Shown: positions 25,247 through 33,817 of the stretch, in pieces
Layout: every line of letters starts with the position of its first letter
How positions within the stretch are numbered: the stretch's first letter is position 1
Source of the DNA: Ignavibacteriota bacterium
Lineage (GTDB): Bacteria; Bacteroidota; Ignavibacteria; UBA10030; UBA6906
Assembly: GCA_016218065.1 (NCBI GenBank)
Contig: JACRFA010000103.1
Coordinates: 1-50,185, forward strand
DNA: 50,185 nucleotides
Reading direction: 5' to 3'
Translations under genes and position numbers: made by a program
Notes under the pieces: generated by a model
The model's database searches: none
Told to the model about the DNA's origin: nothing
The model's input: the letters and a program-made list of their open reading frames with translations, nothing else

Positions 25247-26116
25247 TTACGCAACTGGTTCCTGCGGCCGGGCGATGAAGATGCCCAGACGTTTTTCGTC
25301 TTGCCCAAGATAATCAACTATTGTCCGTTTTGTAATCTGAATGTTGCCCCCCGACAGCGGCGCATGCAGCAAACGCAGATAGCCTTGAAACCGAAATGCG
25401 ATGCCGGTGTGTGTAGCATCGAGGCCGTCAATACTCGTCGCGATGCCGACGATGTCGCCGTCGAGGATCCGATCACGCGCTGCTTGCACATTTTCCTTCG
25501 GAATGTAATATCGTTTCCGCGCATTCAACTCGACTTCACTCGCTTTGATAGCGGCAAAGTTCCTATTGCTCTTCAGATGTTTGTACGACGAGCGATGTGT
25601 TGACATGAAATCGATGGACTTCACAAACTCAGTCCCGCCCAGCTCAAGCGCGACGTTCTTGACAATGCCTTTGCGTTCGTTGTTGTCGATCCAATCGGAG
25701 AAGTAATGCAGGCGACTTGGATAGCCGTTGATCTTTCCACCGCGGTACCGGATGAGCTGCAACTGCCTCTTGTACTCCGCGAAGGTTCGTTTCTTGAGCT
25801 TGATGCAACGCGCCAGTGCAAGCGAACTTTCCACGAACGTCACACAATCGAATTCCCTCAGGTTGACAACGAGCCGCTCTTTGTCCCCGACTTCAAGTGT
25901 GTGTTCTTTGTAGGGAGCTTCGAGAAATGATTGTCCGATTGCAGCAACAACGTCGTTGATCGATTTGTCAGCAAGCCCTTCGCTTGCAGCAAACGCCATC
26001 TTCTTCAAGAAGATTTCCTCGTGAGGATTTGCCGCGAGCAGCAGTTCAGGAAACAAGACTGCCGATCCCGCTGCGATAGCGGAGTATCTGATGAACTCTC
26101 TTCGTGAAATCGTCAA
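25247..26116 (-). CDS. DUF1460 N-acetylmuramoyl-L-alanine amidase-like protein with Tat signal
   Basis: A 289-residue protein with an N-terminal twin-arginine signal (SRREFIRYSAIAAGSAVLFP). The PF07313 (DUF1460) core includes NLREFDCVTFVESSLALARC with the catalytic Cys of an NlpC/P60-like fold, the segment IRYRGGKINGYPSRLHYFSDWI, and DATHTGIAFR with the catalytic His. Members act on cell-wall peptide stems or are linked to amidase activity; the precise bond is not shown here. The gene starts 20 bp after the dnaB stop, so it is probably co-transcribed with dnaB. Confidence 0.87.
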   Translation of the reverse strand: MTISRREFIRYSAIAAGSAVLFPELLLAANPHEEIFLKKMAFAASEGLADKSINDVVAAIGQSFLEAPYKEHTLEVGDKERLVVNLREFDCVTFVESSLALARCIKLKKRTFAEYKRQLQLIRYRGGKINGYPSRLHYFSDWIDNNERKGIVKNVALELGGTEFVKSIDFMSTHRSSYKHLKSNRNFAAIKASEVELNARKRYYIPKENVQAARDRILDGDIVGIATSIDGLDATHTGIAFRFQGYLRLLHAPLSGGNIQITKRTIVDYLGQDEKRLGIFIARPQEPVA

Positions 26117-26136
26117 TTACTCCTCCGGTGATTCTG

Positions 26137-27564
26137 TTAGAATGGTGTCTCTTCGTCAAACGCGGCGGGCGGTCCGCCTTCGAAACCTGATGGCGCGAGA
26201 TTCTCAAACCGCGCGTAGCGGTTCACGAACGCGAGCTTCACATCATCAATGGGTCCGTTGCGCTGCTTGCCGACAATGATCTCCGCCTGACCAGCGTCTT
26301 CGGAGCTCTGTCGCGTCTCCGCGTCCATGTACATTTCCGGCCTGTGCACGAAACAGACGACGTCTGCATCCTGTTCGATCGCGCCAGATTCGCGTAAATC
26401 CGATAGTATCGGCCGCTTGTCGTTTCTGCTTTCCACTGCACGGCTTAACTGCGACAATGCAATGACCGGGATGTTCAGCTCCTTGGCGAGTGCTTTCAGT
26501 GAACGCGAGATGGCCGAGATTTCTTTCTCGCGGCTCTCTGCGTCCTTTGGTCCTTGCATCAGTTGCAGGTAGTCGACGACGACGAGCCCGATGTTCCGCT
26601 CGGCTTTCAGCCGTCTCGCTTTTGCGCGCAACTCTAGAATACCGAGGCTTGCCGTGTCGTCGATGAAGATGTTTGTTTTCGCCAGGCGACCGGCGGCAAG
26701 ACTCAACCGCTTCCAGTCATCCTCCGGCAAACGACCCGTGCGTACGGCGTGCGCATCTACTTTTGCTTCGGCGCAGAGCAGGCGCATCACGAGTTGCTGC
26801 GTGGACATTTCCAGCGAGAAGATTCCCACGCCCGTCGGTTTCTCATGATGCATCGCCGCATTGCGTGTGAGTGAAAGAGCAAACGCTGTTTTCCCCGAAC
26901 TCGGCCTTCCCGCGACAATAATCAGATCGGAATTCTGCCAGCCTGCAGTGAGTTCATCGAGCTTGAAGAAACCCGACGGAACGCCCGTCACGCCGCTGTG
27001 CTTGCCGTGAATCGATTCCAAAACCTCAAGCGTATCGTGCACGGCTTTGTGCATCGCGATGAACGTTTTCTTCAGCCTCTTCTCGGAAATCTGAAAGATC
27101 GTCTGTTCAGCTTCATCCAGCAAATCGAACGCGTCTTCGGTCGGACTGAAACCCCGCGCAGCGATCGCCGACGTTGCCGTGATCAGATTGCGCATTAGAG
27201 ATTTTTCCAGAACGAACTTGGCATGATACTCAACGTTCGCTGCCGATGTGACCTTCATGGTCAGCTCGGCAAGATACGTTTCGCCGCCAATCACTTCGAG
27301 ATGCCCACGGCGTCGCAGCTCTTCGGCAAGCGTGATGATGTCCACCGGTTCGCTGCGGTCAAACATCGCGAGGACCGCCTGGAAAATTTTCCGGTGATAG
27401 TCGGCGTGGAACGCATCGTCATCAAGCACTTCAATCACGCGGGCAATAGCCTCGCGTTCAAGCAACATCGCGCCTAACACCTGCGCTTCGATTTCGACAG
27501 CTTGCGGAGGCACACGGCCTTCCGAAGCGGGCGCAGAGATCAGACTTCGTAACGGTTCAGCCAT
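26137..27564 (-). CDS. dnaB: Replicative DNA helicase DnaB
   Basis: A 475-residue protein of typical length. The N-terminal domain (PPQAVEIEAQVLGAMLLEREAIARVIEVLDDDAFHADYHRKIFQ) is the primase-binding helical domain. The RecA-like ATPase follows with Walker A AGRPSSGKTAFAL, H1a-type FSLEMSTQQLVMRLL, Walker B VVDYLQLM, the QLSRAVESRNDKRPILSDLRESGAIEQDADVV segment with the arginine finger region, and the sensor KQRNGP. The ring-shaped helicase unwinds DNA at the fork. No intein interrupts it. Downstream genes on the same strand are DUF1460 and DUF4412. The 237-bp spacer 27565-27801 upstream shows no gene. Confidence 0.97.
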   Translation of the reverse strand: MAEPLRSLISAPASEGRVPPQAVEIEAQVLGAMLLEREAIARVIEVLDDDAFHADYHRKIFQAVLAMFDRSEPVDIITLAEELRRRGHLEVIGGETYLAELTMKVTSAANVEYHAKFVLEKSLMRNLITATSAIAARGFSPTEDAFDLLDEAEQTIFQISEKRLKKTFIAMHKAVHDTLEVLESIHGKHSGVTGVPSGFFKLDELTAGWQNSDLIIVAGRPSSGKTAFALSLTRNAAMHHEKPTGVGIFSLEMSTQQLVMRLLCAEAKVDAHAVRTGRLPEDDWKRLSLAAGRLAKTNIFIDDTASLGILELRAKARRLKAERNIGLVVVDYLQLMQGPKDAESREKEISAISRSLKALAKELNIPVIALSQLSRAVESRNDKRPILSDLRESGAIEQDADVVCFVHRPEMYMDAETRQSSEDAGQAEIIVGKQRNGPIDDVKLAFVNRYARFENLAPSGFEGGPPAAFDEETPF

Positions 27565-27801
27565 GAGAGTTTGCGTTAGAGGAGAATTCTTGAAGCAAAT
27601 GAATTTCTTTTGGATAAAGGTACATCAATGAAGAGCAAATTCCAACAGGACGGAACGGCGCGCCGGGAGGTGGGCATGTTATGATGTTGTGGATAGAATT
27701 CTGGTGGGCGGCAAAGGTTGAAAGAGCGAGCAGCAGCAGAAGCTTTTTTCCACATCAACAACCATCAACTATTCACACGCTGTGGAAATCTTTTTTAGCG
27801 C

Positions 27802-28650
27802 TCAGCCTTTCACCAACTCGTCGTGCAGCTTGCGTACTGCCTGCACGTCTTCCCACGCGGGGCGCTTCCAGTTGGGATTGCGCAGCAGGGCCGCCGGGTG
27901 ATACGTGATCATCACAGGAACTCCCTCGTACTGCATCACGCGTCCGCGCAGACGCGACATCGACTCGGTTGTGCCGAGAAGATTTTCGGCGGCGGTCAAT
28001 CCCAAACACAAAATCACTTTGGGCTTGATCAGATCGATCTGCTTCTTCAGATAGGGCTTGCAGAGTTCCGATTCTTCCGGAGTCGGCTTGCGATTGTTGG
28101 GCGGCCTGCATTTGAGAATATTGCAGATGTACACTTCGGAGCGTTTGAAGTTGATCGCTTCAAGAATCTTGTTGAGAAGCTGTCCGGCTCTGCCGACAAA
28201 CGGTTCTCCCTGCGCGTCTTCGTCGGCGCCGGGGGCTTCGCCGATCAGCATCAACGTCGCGTTGGGATTGCCAACGCCGAACACGAAGTTCGTGCGCGTG
28301 AAGCCGAGTGCGCATTTTGTGCAATGACAAATCTGCCGGTTGAGTTCATCGACCGAGCCGGATGATCCCCACGTTTCAGCGGTAATGGGTTGCTTCGCGG
28401 GCGCCGGCAGTTCGAACAGCATTGGTTCCTCTTCGTTAACGGTAGGTGTGGCTGGCGCGTCATGGTCAGTCTGTTTTAGGGGGGCGACGGGTTCAGAAAC
28501 TTCTGAGCGGATCGCAGCACCTGGCAACTCGTCGGTTGCGTTGCTCGGCGTTCGTTCGGCAATCAGCATATCCCCGAACATCCGTTGCTCATGTTCGATG
28601 ATCCCTTTCAGGTCGCCGAGAAGTTTCAGCATGTCGTTCGATTCGTTCAT
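27802..28650 (-). CDS. Family 4 uracil-DNA glycosylase
   Basis: A 282-residue protein. Residues of about 110-280 form the family 4 domain: CHCTKCALG and ILKCRPP..ELCKPYL hold four Cys for a 4Fe-4S cluster; motif A is GEAPGADEDAQGEPFVGRAG and motif B is TYHPAALLRNPNWKRP. The N-terminal 100 residues are a low-complexity Pro/Glu-rich extension common in bacterial members of this family. The enzyme removes uracil from DNA. It is the last gene of the yicC-gmk-rpoZ-coaBC-udg operon, 4 bp after coaBC. Confidence 0.92.
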   Translation of the reverse strand: MNESNDMLKLLGDLKGIIEHEQRMFGDMLIAERTPSNATDELPGAAIRSEVSEPVAPLKQTDHDAPATPTVNEEEPMLFELPAPAKQPITAETWGSSGSVDELNRQICHCTKCALGFTRTNFVFGVGNPNATLMLIGEAPGADEDAQGEPFVGRAGQLLNKILEAINFKRSEVYICNILKCRPPNNRKPTPEESELCKPYLKKQIDLIKPKVILCLGLTAAENLLGTTESMSRLRGRVMQYEGVPVMITYHPAALLRNPNWKRPAWEDVQAVRKLHDELVKG

Positions 28651-28654
28651 TGGA

Positions 28655-29881
28655 TCAGACAGACCATGTGAGTTTCATTTTTACGCGATCGAGAATCATG
28701 TTCGCAACATCGAACTTCGATTTGCGCGGCAACTGCTCAACCTTCCCATCGGGAGTGAGGATGGAAACGATATTCGTGTCGGTGTTGAACCCGGCGCCCT
28801 CTTCATTCGGATTGTTGAGCACAATGACGTCCAGGTTCTTGCGTTGCAGCTTTTCCTGCGCGTACGCGACGCCGTTGTGAGTCTCAAGCGCAAAACCGAC
28901 GAGGATCTGATGCGTTTTCTTTTCGCCAAGTGATTTGAGTATGTCGGGATTCTTGGTCAACGTAAGTGTCAGTTCATTGCCCGATTGCTGTTCACGCTTG
29001 ATCTTCTCATGTGCCGGGTTCACAACGGCATAGTCCGCAACCGCCGCGGTCATGATAACGACATCCGCTTTCTCGAAACGAGCAAGCGTCGCCGCCTGCA
29101 TCTCGCGTGCAGTTCTCACATCAATGCGATGAACGTTGCGCGGAGTCTTCAGCGCCACCGGCCCCGAAATCAGCGTCGCTTGTGCGCCGCGCAGCGAAGC
29201 CGCAGCTGCCACCGCAAATCCCATTTTGCCCGACGATCGGTTGCCGATGTACCGCACCGGATCGATGGGTTCTTGCGTCGGTCCGGCTGTCACGAGAACA
29301 TGTTTGCCTGTCAAATCCTGATGCACTTTTTCGAGAATGTCGTCGATGAACGCCAACAGTTTGTCGGTTTCTGGCAGCCGTCCGGGGCCCGCCAATCCGC
29401 TGGCAAGCTCGCCTTCGTCAGGATCGATGACAAAGCATCCCGTTCCTTTCAACGCGTCGATGTTCATCTGCGTTGTGCGATTCAAGAACATATCGACGTC
29501 CATGGTTGGCGCGAGCGCGAGCGGACATCGCAACGCGAGAACAAGCGTTGTAAGCATGTCGTCGGCAAAGCCGTGAGTGATCTTGGCGATGGTGTGCGCC
29601 GTTGCGGGCGCGATGAACATCACGTCGGCCCAGAGGGCAAGATCGATGTGCTGCGTCCAGCGGTGTGAAGCGTTCGCGGATGCATCGGGAAACATCTCGG
29701 TGATCACCTCGCGTCGCGAAAGCGTCGCCAGCGTGAGCGGCGTGACGAACTGTTGCGCGGCGCGGCTCATCACCACCTGAACTTCGGCTCCCGCTTTGAT
29801 CAGCTCACGAATGAGAAGCGGCGTTTTGTACGCCGCTATGCCGCCCGTGATGCCGAGAAGTATCTTTTTCCCCGCAAGCAT
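28655..29881 (-). CDS. coaBC: Bifunctional phosphopantothenoylcysteine decarboxylase/synthase
   Basis: A 408-residue protein of normal length. The N-terminal CoaC flavoprotein part shows GKKILLGITGGIAAYKTPLLIRELIKAGAEVQVVMS, FIAPATAHTIAKITHGFADDML and APTMDVDMFLN (Asp where Proteobacteria have Asn in PxMN, usual in Bacteroidota), then GCFVIDPDEGELASGLAGPGRL with the catalytic Cys. The C-terminal CoaB part begins VLVTAGPTQEPIDPVRYIGNRSSGKMG. It converts 4'-phosphopantothenate through 4'-phosphopantothenoyl-cysteine to 4'-phosphopantetheine in CoA synthesis. Neighbours: rpoZ 35 bp upstream, udg 4 bp downstream. Confidence 0.97.
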   Translation of the reverse strand: MLAGKKILLGITGGIAAYKTPLLIRELIKAGAEVQVVMSRAAQQFVTPLTLATLSRREVITEMFPDASANASHRWTQHIDLALWADVMFIAPATAHTIAKITHGFADDMLTTLVLALRCPLALAPTMDVDMFLNRTTQMNIDALKGTGCFVIDPDEGELASGLAGPGRLPETDKLLAFIDDILEKVHQDLTGKHVLVTAGPTQEPIDPVRYIGNRSSGKMGFAVAAAASLRGAQATLISGPVALKTPRNVHRIDVRTAREMQAATLARFEKADVVIMTAAVADYAVVNPAHEKIKREQQSGNELTLTLTKNPDILKSLGEKKTHQILVGFALETHNGVAYAQEKLQRKNLDVIVLNNPNEEGAGFNTDTNIVSILTPDGKVEQLPRKSKFDVANMILDRVKMKLTWSV

Positions 29882-29916
29882 TTCACGCCTTGGAGAAAAT
29901 GATGCATGGTGGAGAG

Positions 29917-30267
29917 TTATTCTTCATCGGCAGATTCTGCTGTCTCGTCGTCTTTCTCGACTTTCAGAGTCTCTTCCGGTTCTTTGTATCGCCATTGGAG
30001 TTTTTCGTGAAGGAGTTCATCGAGCGCAACGTCGGTCGGTTTCGGACGTTTCTCGAACTCCAAGCTCACCTTGAGTTGATCGGGGTTGACGTCGTTCTCC
30101 TCATTCTCCGATTCGGTTTTCGGAGCGAACATTTCGACGCGCTGGTTGAACTCGATCTTCGTCTCTTCGTTGATCTGCCGCGCGCGCCTCGACATTGCCA
30201 CGATCGCCTCGTGGACGTTCTTGGCTTTTGAGGTCAGCTCTTCGATGTCAACCGGTTTGATTGGCAT
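29917..30267 (-). CDS. rpoZ: RNA polymerase omega subunit
   Basis: A 116-residue protein. The conserved part is VDIEELTSKAKNVHEAIVAMSRRARQINEE (the region contacting the beta-prime subunit) and the region KPTDVALDELLHEKLQWRY, followed by an acidic tail (KVEKDDETAESADEE). Its length and acid-rich end suit the Bacteroidota/Chlorobiota form. Position between gmk (14 bp upstream) and coaBC is the usual one and supports the call. It stabilises RNA polymerase assembly. Confidence 0.88.
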   Translation of the reverse strand: MPIKPVDIEELTSKAKNVHEAIVAMSRRARQINEETKIEFNQRVEMFAPKTESENEENDVNPDQLKVSLEFEKRPKPTDVALDELLHEKLQWRYKEPEETLKVEKDDETAESADEE

Positions 30268-30281
30268 GATATCTCCTTGAT

Positions 30282-30848
30282 TTAGGTTCGTAAATGTTTT
30301 GATACAATCGTTTGCACGTTGGCGATCGCCGTTTGCAGATCGTCGTTCACAACCCGATGCGTGAACTGCTTGCCCAACTCCATCTCCATCGGAACGCGCT
30401 CCATGCGCTTGGCAATCGTCTCGGCGCCCTCAGTCTTCCGGCCTTCGAGTCGCTGCTGCAGCGCTTCGATGCTCGGCGGCTGAATGAAGATGATGCAGGC
30501 TTCTGGATACTTTCGCTGAATGGAAAGTCCGCCCTTCACATCAAGATCAAACAACACATCGCAGCCCGCGGTGAGCAGCCGCTCCACTTCGCTCTTGAGT
30601 GTGCCGTAGAGTTTGCCGGGATAAACTTCTTCCCACTCCACAAACTCGTCTGCCGCCACGCGGCGCTTGAATTCATCTTCCGAAAGGAAAAAATAATCCT
30701 TGCCGTCGACTTCGCCGTTCCGCATCGGTCGCGTTGTTGCCGAGACTGAGAAGCCGAGCGACGGATTCAATCGCAGAATTCCTTTTGCTATTGTCGTTTT
30801 CCCAGAGCCACTGGGGGCCGATATAACAACGAGTTTTCCGCGGGACAT
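30282..30848 (-). CDS. gmk: Guanylate kinase
   Basis: A 188-residue protein of normal length. It has the P-loop SAPSGSGKTTIAKG, the GMP-binding segment VSATTRPMRNGEVDGKDYFFLSEDEFK, EWEEVYPGKLYGTLKSEVE, and LFDLDVKGGLSIQ. The later IQPPSIEALQQRLEGRKTE and the RMERV/HRVVNDDLQTAI motifs complete the family pattern. It phosphorylates GMP to GDP. The gene starts 2 bp after yicC and is followed closely by rpoZ. Confidence 0.97.
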   Translation of the reverse strand: MSRGKLVVISAPSGSGKTTIAKGILRLNPSLGFSVSATTRPMRNGEVDGKDYFFLSEDEFKRRVAADEFVEWEEVYPGKLYGTLKSEVERLLTAGCDVLFDLDVKGGLSIQRKYPEACIIFIQPPSIEALQQRLEGRKTEGAETIAKRMERVPMEMELGKQFTHRVVNDDLQTAIANVQTIVSKHLRT

Positions 30849-30850
30849 AG

Positions 30851-31729
30851 CTACTCGATATTCTGCAACTGCTCGCGGATGCGCTCGATCTCTTCTTTGA
30901 TGTTGACAACGAGATGCGCAATCTCCGCAGCATTCGATTTCGAACCGATGGTGTTGGCTTCGCGATTCATTTCTTGAATCAGGAAGTTCAGCTTGCGACC
31001 GGCAGCATCGTCTTTGGCGATCGCCTCAAGAAAGAATTTGTTGTGACTCCGAAAGCGCACGCATTCTTCAGTAACATCCAACCGATCGGCCATCAGCGCC
31101 AACTCCATCTCCAGCCGTCCCTCGTCGATCGTCTCCTTCTCAAGCAGCGATTGAATTCTGTCGTGCAGTCTGGTGCGTTCGTTGGGAATCTGTTCGGCCG
31201 AAATCTTTTCCACCTGCGCGAGTTTGTCTTCCAAAATGCCAATTCGTTGCCGGAGATCTTTTGCAAGCTCCTCGCCCTCGTTCCGCTTCATCACCAACAA
31301 ATTATCAATCGCCTGATCGAGCGCCTTGTTTACCAGATTCCATTCCTTGTCGTCGGTATTCTCCAACTCCAGGGGCTCAAGCACTTCGGAGACTTGCAGT
31401 AGGTGTACAAGCTTCACGGTCTCGCGCAGCTTCACCGTCTTGCGGAGATCATTCAGCAACTTGAAATAGCCCTTGGCTGCAGACACATTCACGCGGACAG
31501 GAATGTCGCCATCATTCTCATGTTCAACGATGGCAAGCAAATTGACTTTGCCGCGGGAAATCTTCTTCCGAACAATTTCTTTTATCTCATTCTCCCGAAC
31601 CGATAGCGACCTTGGCAAACGGGCGGAGACTTCGAGAAAACGGCTGTTGACGCTTCGCAGCTCGACTGCAACATGTATGCCTCTGGATGCAGCTTCGCCT
31701 CTGCCGTACCCGGTCATGCTCGCTAACAT
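30851..31729 (-). CDS. yicC: YicC family endoribonuclease-like protein
   Basis: A 292-residue protein, the family's normal length. N-terminus MLASMTGYGRGEAASRGIHVAVELRSVNSRFLEVSARLPRSL is the YicC_N signature. The C-terminal DUF1732 domain includes DRIQSLLEKETIDEGRLEMELALMADRLDVTEECVRFRSH and GRKLNFLIQEMNREANTIGSKSN. YicC in E. coli is an RNA endonuclease linked to sRNA turnover. It is the first gene of the operon with gmk, rpoZ, coaBC and udg; the 183-bp gap to the divergent rqcH gene probably holds the promoters of both. Confidence 0.96.
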   Translation of the reverse strand: MLASMTGYGRGEAASRGIHVAVELRSVNSRFLEVSARLPRSLSVRENEIKEIVRKKISRGKVNLLAIVEHENDGDIPVRVNVSAAKGYFKLLNDLRKTVKLRETVKLVHLLQVSEVLEPLELENTDDKEWNLVNKALDQAIDNLLVMKRNEGEELAKDLRQRIGILEDKLAQVEKISAEQIPNERTRLHDRIQSLLEKETIDEGRLEMELALMADRLDVTEECVRFRSHNKFFLEAIAKDDAAGRKLNFLIQEMNREANTIGSKSNAAEIAHLVVNIKEEIERIREQLQNIE

Positions 31730-31912
31730 AACACCTCGTGAAGTAAATTCAGGATTTCAAATTACGGAAAAGGCCTGCGTCCTGCAATTAAAACTTCTTT
31801 ACCAACCAGGCCAATATTGAACATCCCGGACGGCCTCATCCACACGTTATCCACACCAAATCTGCGAATGCATGGCAGAACGGCTGTTTTTGAGTATATT
31901 GTTGATAACAGC

Positions 31913-33559
31913 ATGCTAACCAATTACTACACTTTGTCATACCTCGCTGCGAGGCTCGCCGAAAAGCTGGTGGGAACCGCCATTAGCGAAGCTTTTTCGC
32001 AGGAGAGAGACCAACTCGTCCTTCGTTTTGGGGGGATCGATGATGCGTTGATCATCAGTTGCGATAGGGTTATCAACACGCTGTATCTCAGGCCTCAGTT
32101 TGCCCGCGCAAAGTCAAACTCCGTTGACGTGCTGGAACGATGCGTTGGCCAGACGATCACGGCGGTGGACATGCATCCGGTCGATCGGGTGGTCATGTTC
32201 AGATTGAAATCGGGTGAGAGATTGGACGCTTACTTTTTCGGAGCCAAGTCGAACGTCGTTGTGGTCGGGTCAGATGAGAAGATTGTTGATGCGTTCAGGA
32301 ATTCGAAAGACAAGATCGGGACGCAGGCTGAGTATAGGTCGGGCGAAATCCTGTTTGACTTCGACGCGTTTCGGCGACGATTCTCTACTCCACAACTCGC
32401 GACAATTTCGACGTTGCTGAGAGAGGAGTTTCCGACGCTCGGAGCCACACTGACGCGTGAAGTTCTTCATCGTGCCGGCGTGCTGCATGCAATCGGCGCA
32501 ATGAGCATCGATGAACCTGCGCTTGTGAAAATTCAGCAGGCGCTCGGCGCTGTCTTGACTGAATTGACGAATCCTCTCGCGAGAGTGTATATTGAACATG
32601 CGGGCGCCGAGCCGAAACTGCATTTCTCTCTTGTCACGCTCCGTCAGCTTCAGGCAGTTGAAGAACAGAAATTCGAGAACATCTTCGAGGCGATCCGCTT
32701 CTATGTCGCGCGTGTGCGAGTTCGTGAATCGATAGATGAACAGAAGCACCATCTGCTTGGCAAGCTGCGACAGAAAGTAGCGAAGGCGCGCCGGACGATT
32801 GAGGCAGTAGAAGCAGACCTTGAGTTGAACAAGAGAGCCGATGAGTATCAGCGCTTTGGCGAGTTGCTGATGCAGCATCTGAACGAAGTCGGGCAGCGCA
32901 CAACACATGTCGCGTTGGACGGCATCGACATTCCGCTGCAGAAGGAACTTTCCGCGGTGCGCAATGCTCAACGCTATTTCGACAAGGCAAAGCGGTCGCG
33001 CATCGCGCAGCAGCAGGCGAGCGAACGCTTGTCCGGCTTGCGGGCGACGGTTGAACCGGCGGAGATGCTCATCAAGCGAATCGAAGAGATCACAACGCGG
33101 GACGCGTTGAAGGAATTCATGTCGGAACACAACAACGAACTCGAGCTGTTTGGTATCGGCCCGAAGACCGAGCAGCGTGAGCAACTTCCCTTTCGCATCT
33201 TCACTGTTGATGGCGGATTCGAAGTCTGGGCAGGAAAGAGCAGCAAGAACAATGACGAGCTGACATTGAAGCACGCGAAGCCGAACGATCTCTGGTTTCA
33301 TGCGCGCGGGGCAGCCGGGTCTCATGTTATTCTAAAAGTGAATTCCGGCAAAGGCGAGCCGGGCAAAAAAGCCAAAGAGCAGGCGGCGAGCATTGCTGCG
33401 TACTACAGCAAGATGAAGAACGCCAAAATGGTGCCGGTCGCCATGACAGAGAAGAAGTATGTTCGCAAACCGAAGGGCGCCGCGCCCGGCTCAGTCACCA
33501 TCGAGCGTGAGAAGGTCATCTTTGCCGAACCCGCGTTGCCCGCGGAAAAGCGTCATTAG
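31913..33559 (+). CDS. rqcH: NFACT family ribosome quality control protein (RqcH/Rqc2 homologue)
   Basis: A 548-residue protein taking ATG 31913 (MLTNYYTLSYLAARLAEKLVG), which fits the NFACT-N start; the open frame begins 32 codons earlier with no family match. NFACT-N contains the conserved Asp-Arg (MHPVDRVVMFRL, about residues 91-92) needed for tRNA selection. A central coiled-coil/HhH region follows (VRVRESIDEQKHHLLGKLRQK.., KRIEEITTRDALKEFM). The NFACT-R domain is DLWFHARGAAGSHVILKVNSG. RqcH works on stalled 50S subunits, adding alanine tails to nascent chains. It is divergent from yicC. Confidence 0.9.
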   Translation: MLTNYYTLSYLAARLAEKLVGTAISEAFSQERDQLVLRFGGIDDALIISCDRVINTLYLRPQFARAKSNSVDVLERCVGQTITAVDMHPVDRVVMFRLKSGERLDAYFFGAKSNVVVVGSDEKIVDAFRNSKDKIGTQAEYRSGEILFDFDAFRRRFSTPQLATISTLLREEFPTLGATLTREVLHRAGVLHAIGAMSIDEPALVKIQQALGAVLTELTNPLARVYIEHAGAEPKLHFSLVTLRQLQAVEEQKFENIFEAIRFYVARVRVRESIDEQKHHLLGKLRQKVAKARRTIEAVEADLELNKRADEYQRFGELLMQHLNEVGQRTTHVALDGIDIPLQKELSAVRNAQRYFDKAKRSRIAQQQASERLSGLRATVEPAEMLIKRIEEITTRDALKEFMSEHNNELELFGIGPKTEQREQLPFRIFTVDGGFEVWAGKSSKNNDELTLKHAKPNDLWFHARGAAGSHVILKVNSGKGEPGKKAKEQAASIAAYYSKMKNAKMVPVAMTEKKYVRKPKGAAPGSVTIEREKVIFAEPALPAEKRH

Positions 33560-33589
33560 CAGATTGTTGAGAAACTCTTAATTCGTTAT

Positions 33590-33722
33590 CCACGAAGTTC
33601 ACGCCTGCGTGCCGAAACGCACTACGGCGTGCAGGCACGAAGGAACACTAAGGAGTGATTTGGGCTGCATCAGAAAAACCTTCGTACACATTCGTGCCTG
33701 CACGCAGGCGTGTTCTTCGTGG
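33590..33722. repeat. Long inverted repeat after rqcH, possible terminator
   Basis: CCACGAAGTTCACGCCTGCGTGC (33590-33612) and AGGCACGAAGG (from about 33632) match the reverse complement of 33691-33722 (CCACGAAGAACACGCCTGCG, then TGCAGGCACGAA) except for a 20-bp insertion in the left arm (33613-33632) and two mismatches. The arms would form a long stem. It sits 30 bp after the rqcH stop. There is no clean T tract. The rest of the 258-bp spacer holds only the heptamer array below. Confidence 0.65.
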
Positions 33723-33761
33723 ATCGTTTCTTTCCTTTCAATATCCTGCTAGTCGAAAAGC

Positions 33762-33796
33762 GTCATTGGTCATTGCTAATGACTAATGACTAATGA
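33762..33796. repeat. Degenerate 7-bp tandem repeat, five units
   Basis: Heptamers GTCATTG, GTCATTG, CTAATGA, CTAATGA, CTAATGA; the second half reads as the reverse complement type of the first half (TCATTGG versus TAATGAC). The array lies 21 bp upstream of the panE start codon. Confidence 0.85.
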
Positions 33797-33817
33797 CAAA
33801 CCAAAAGTCCTCATAAC

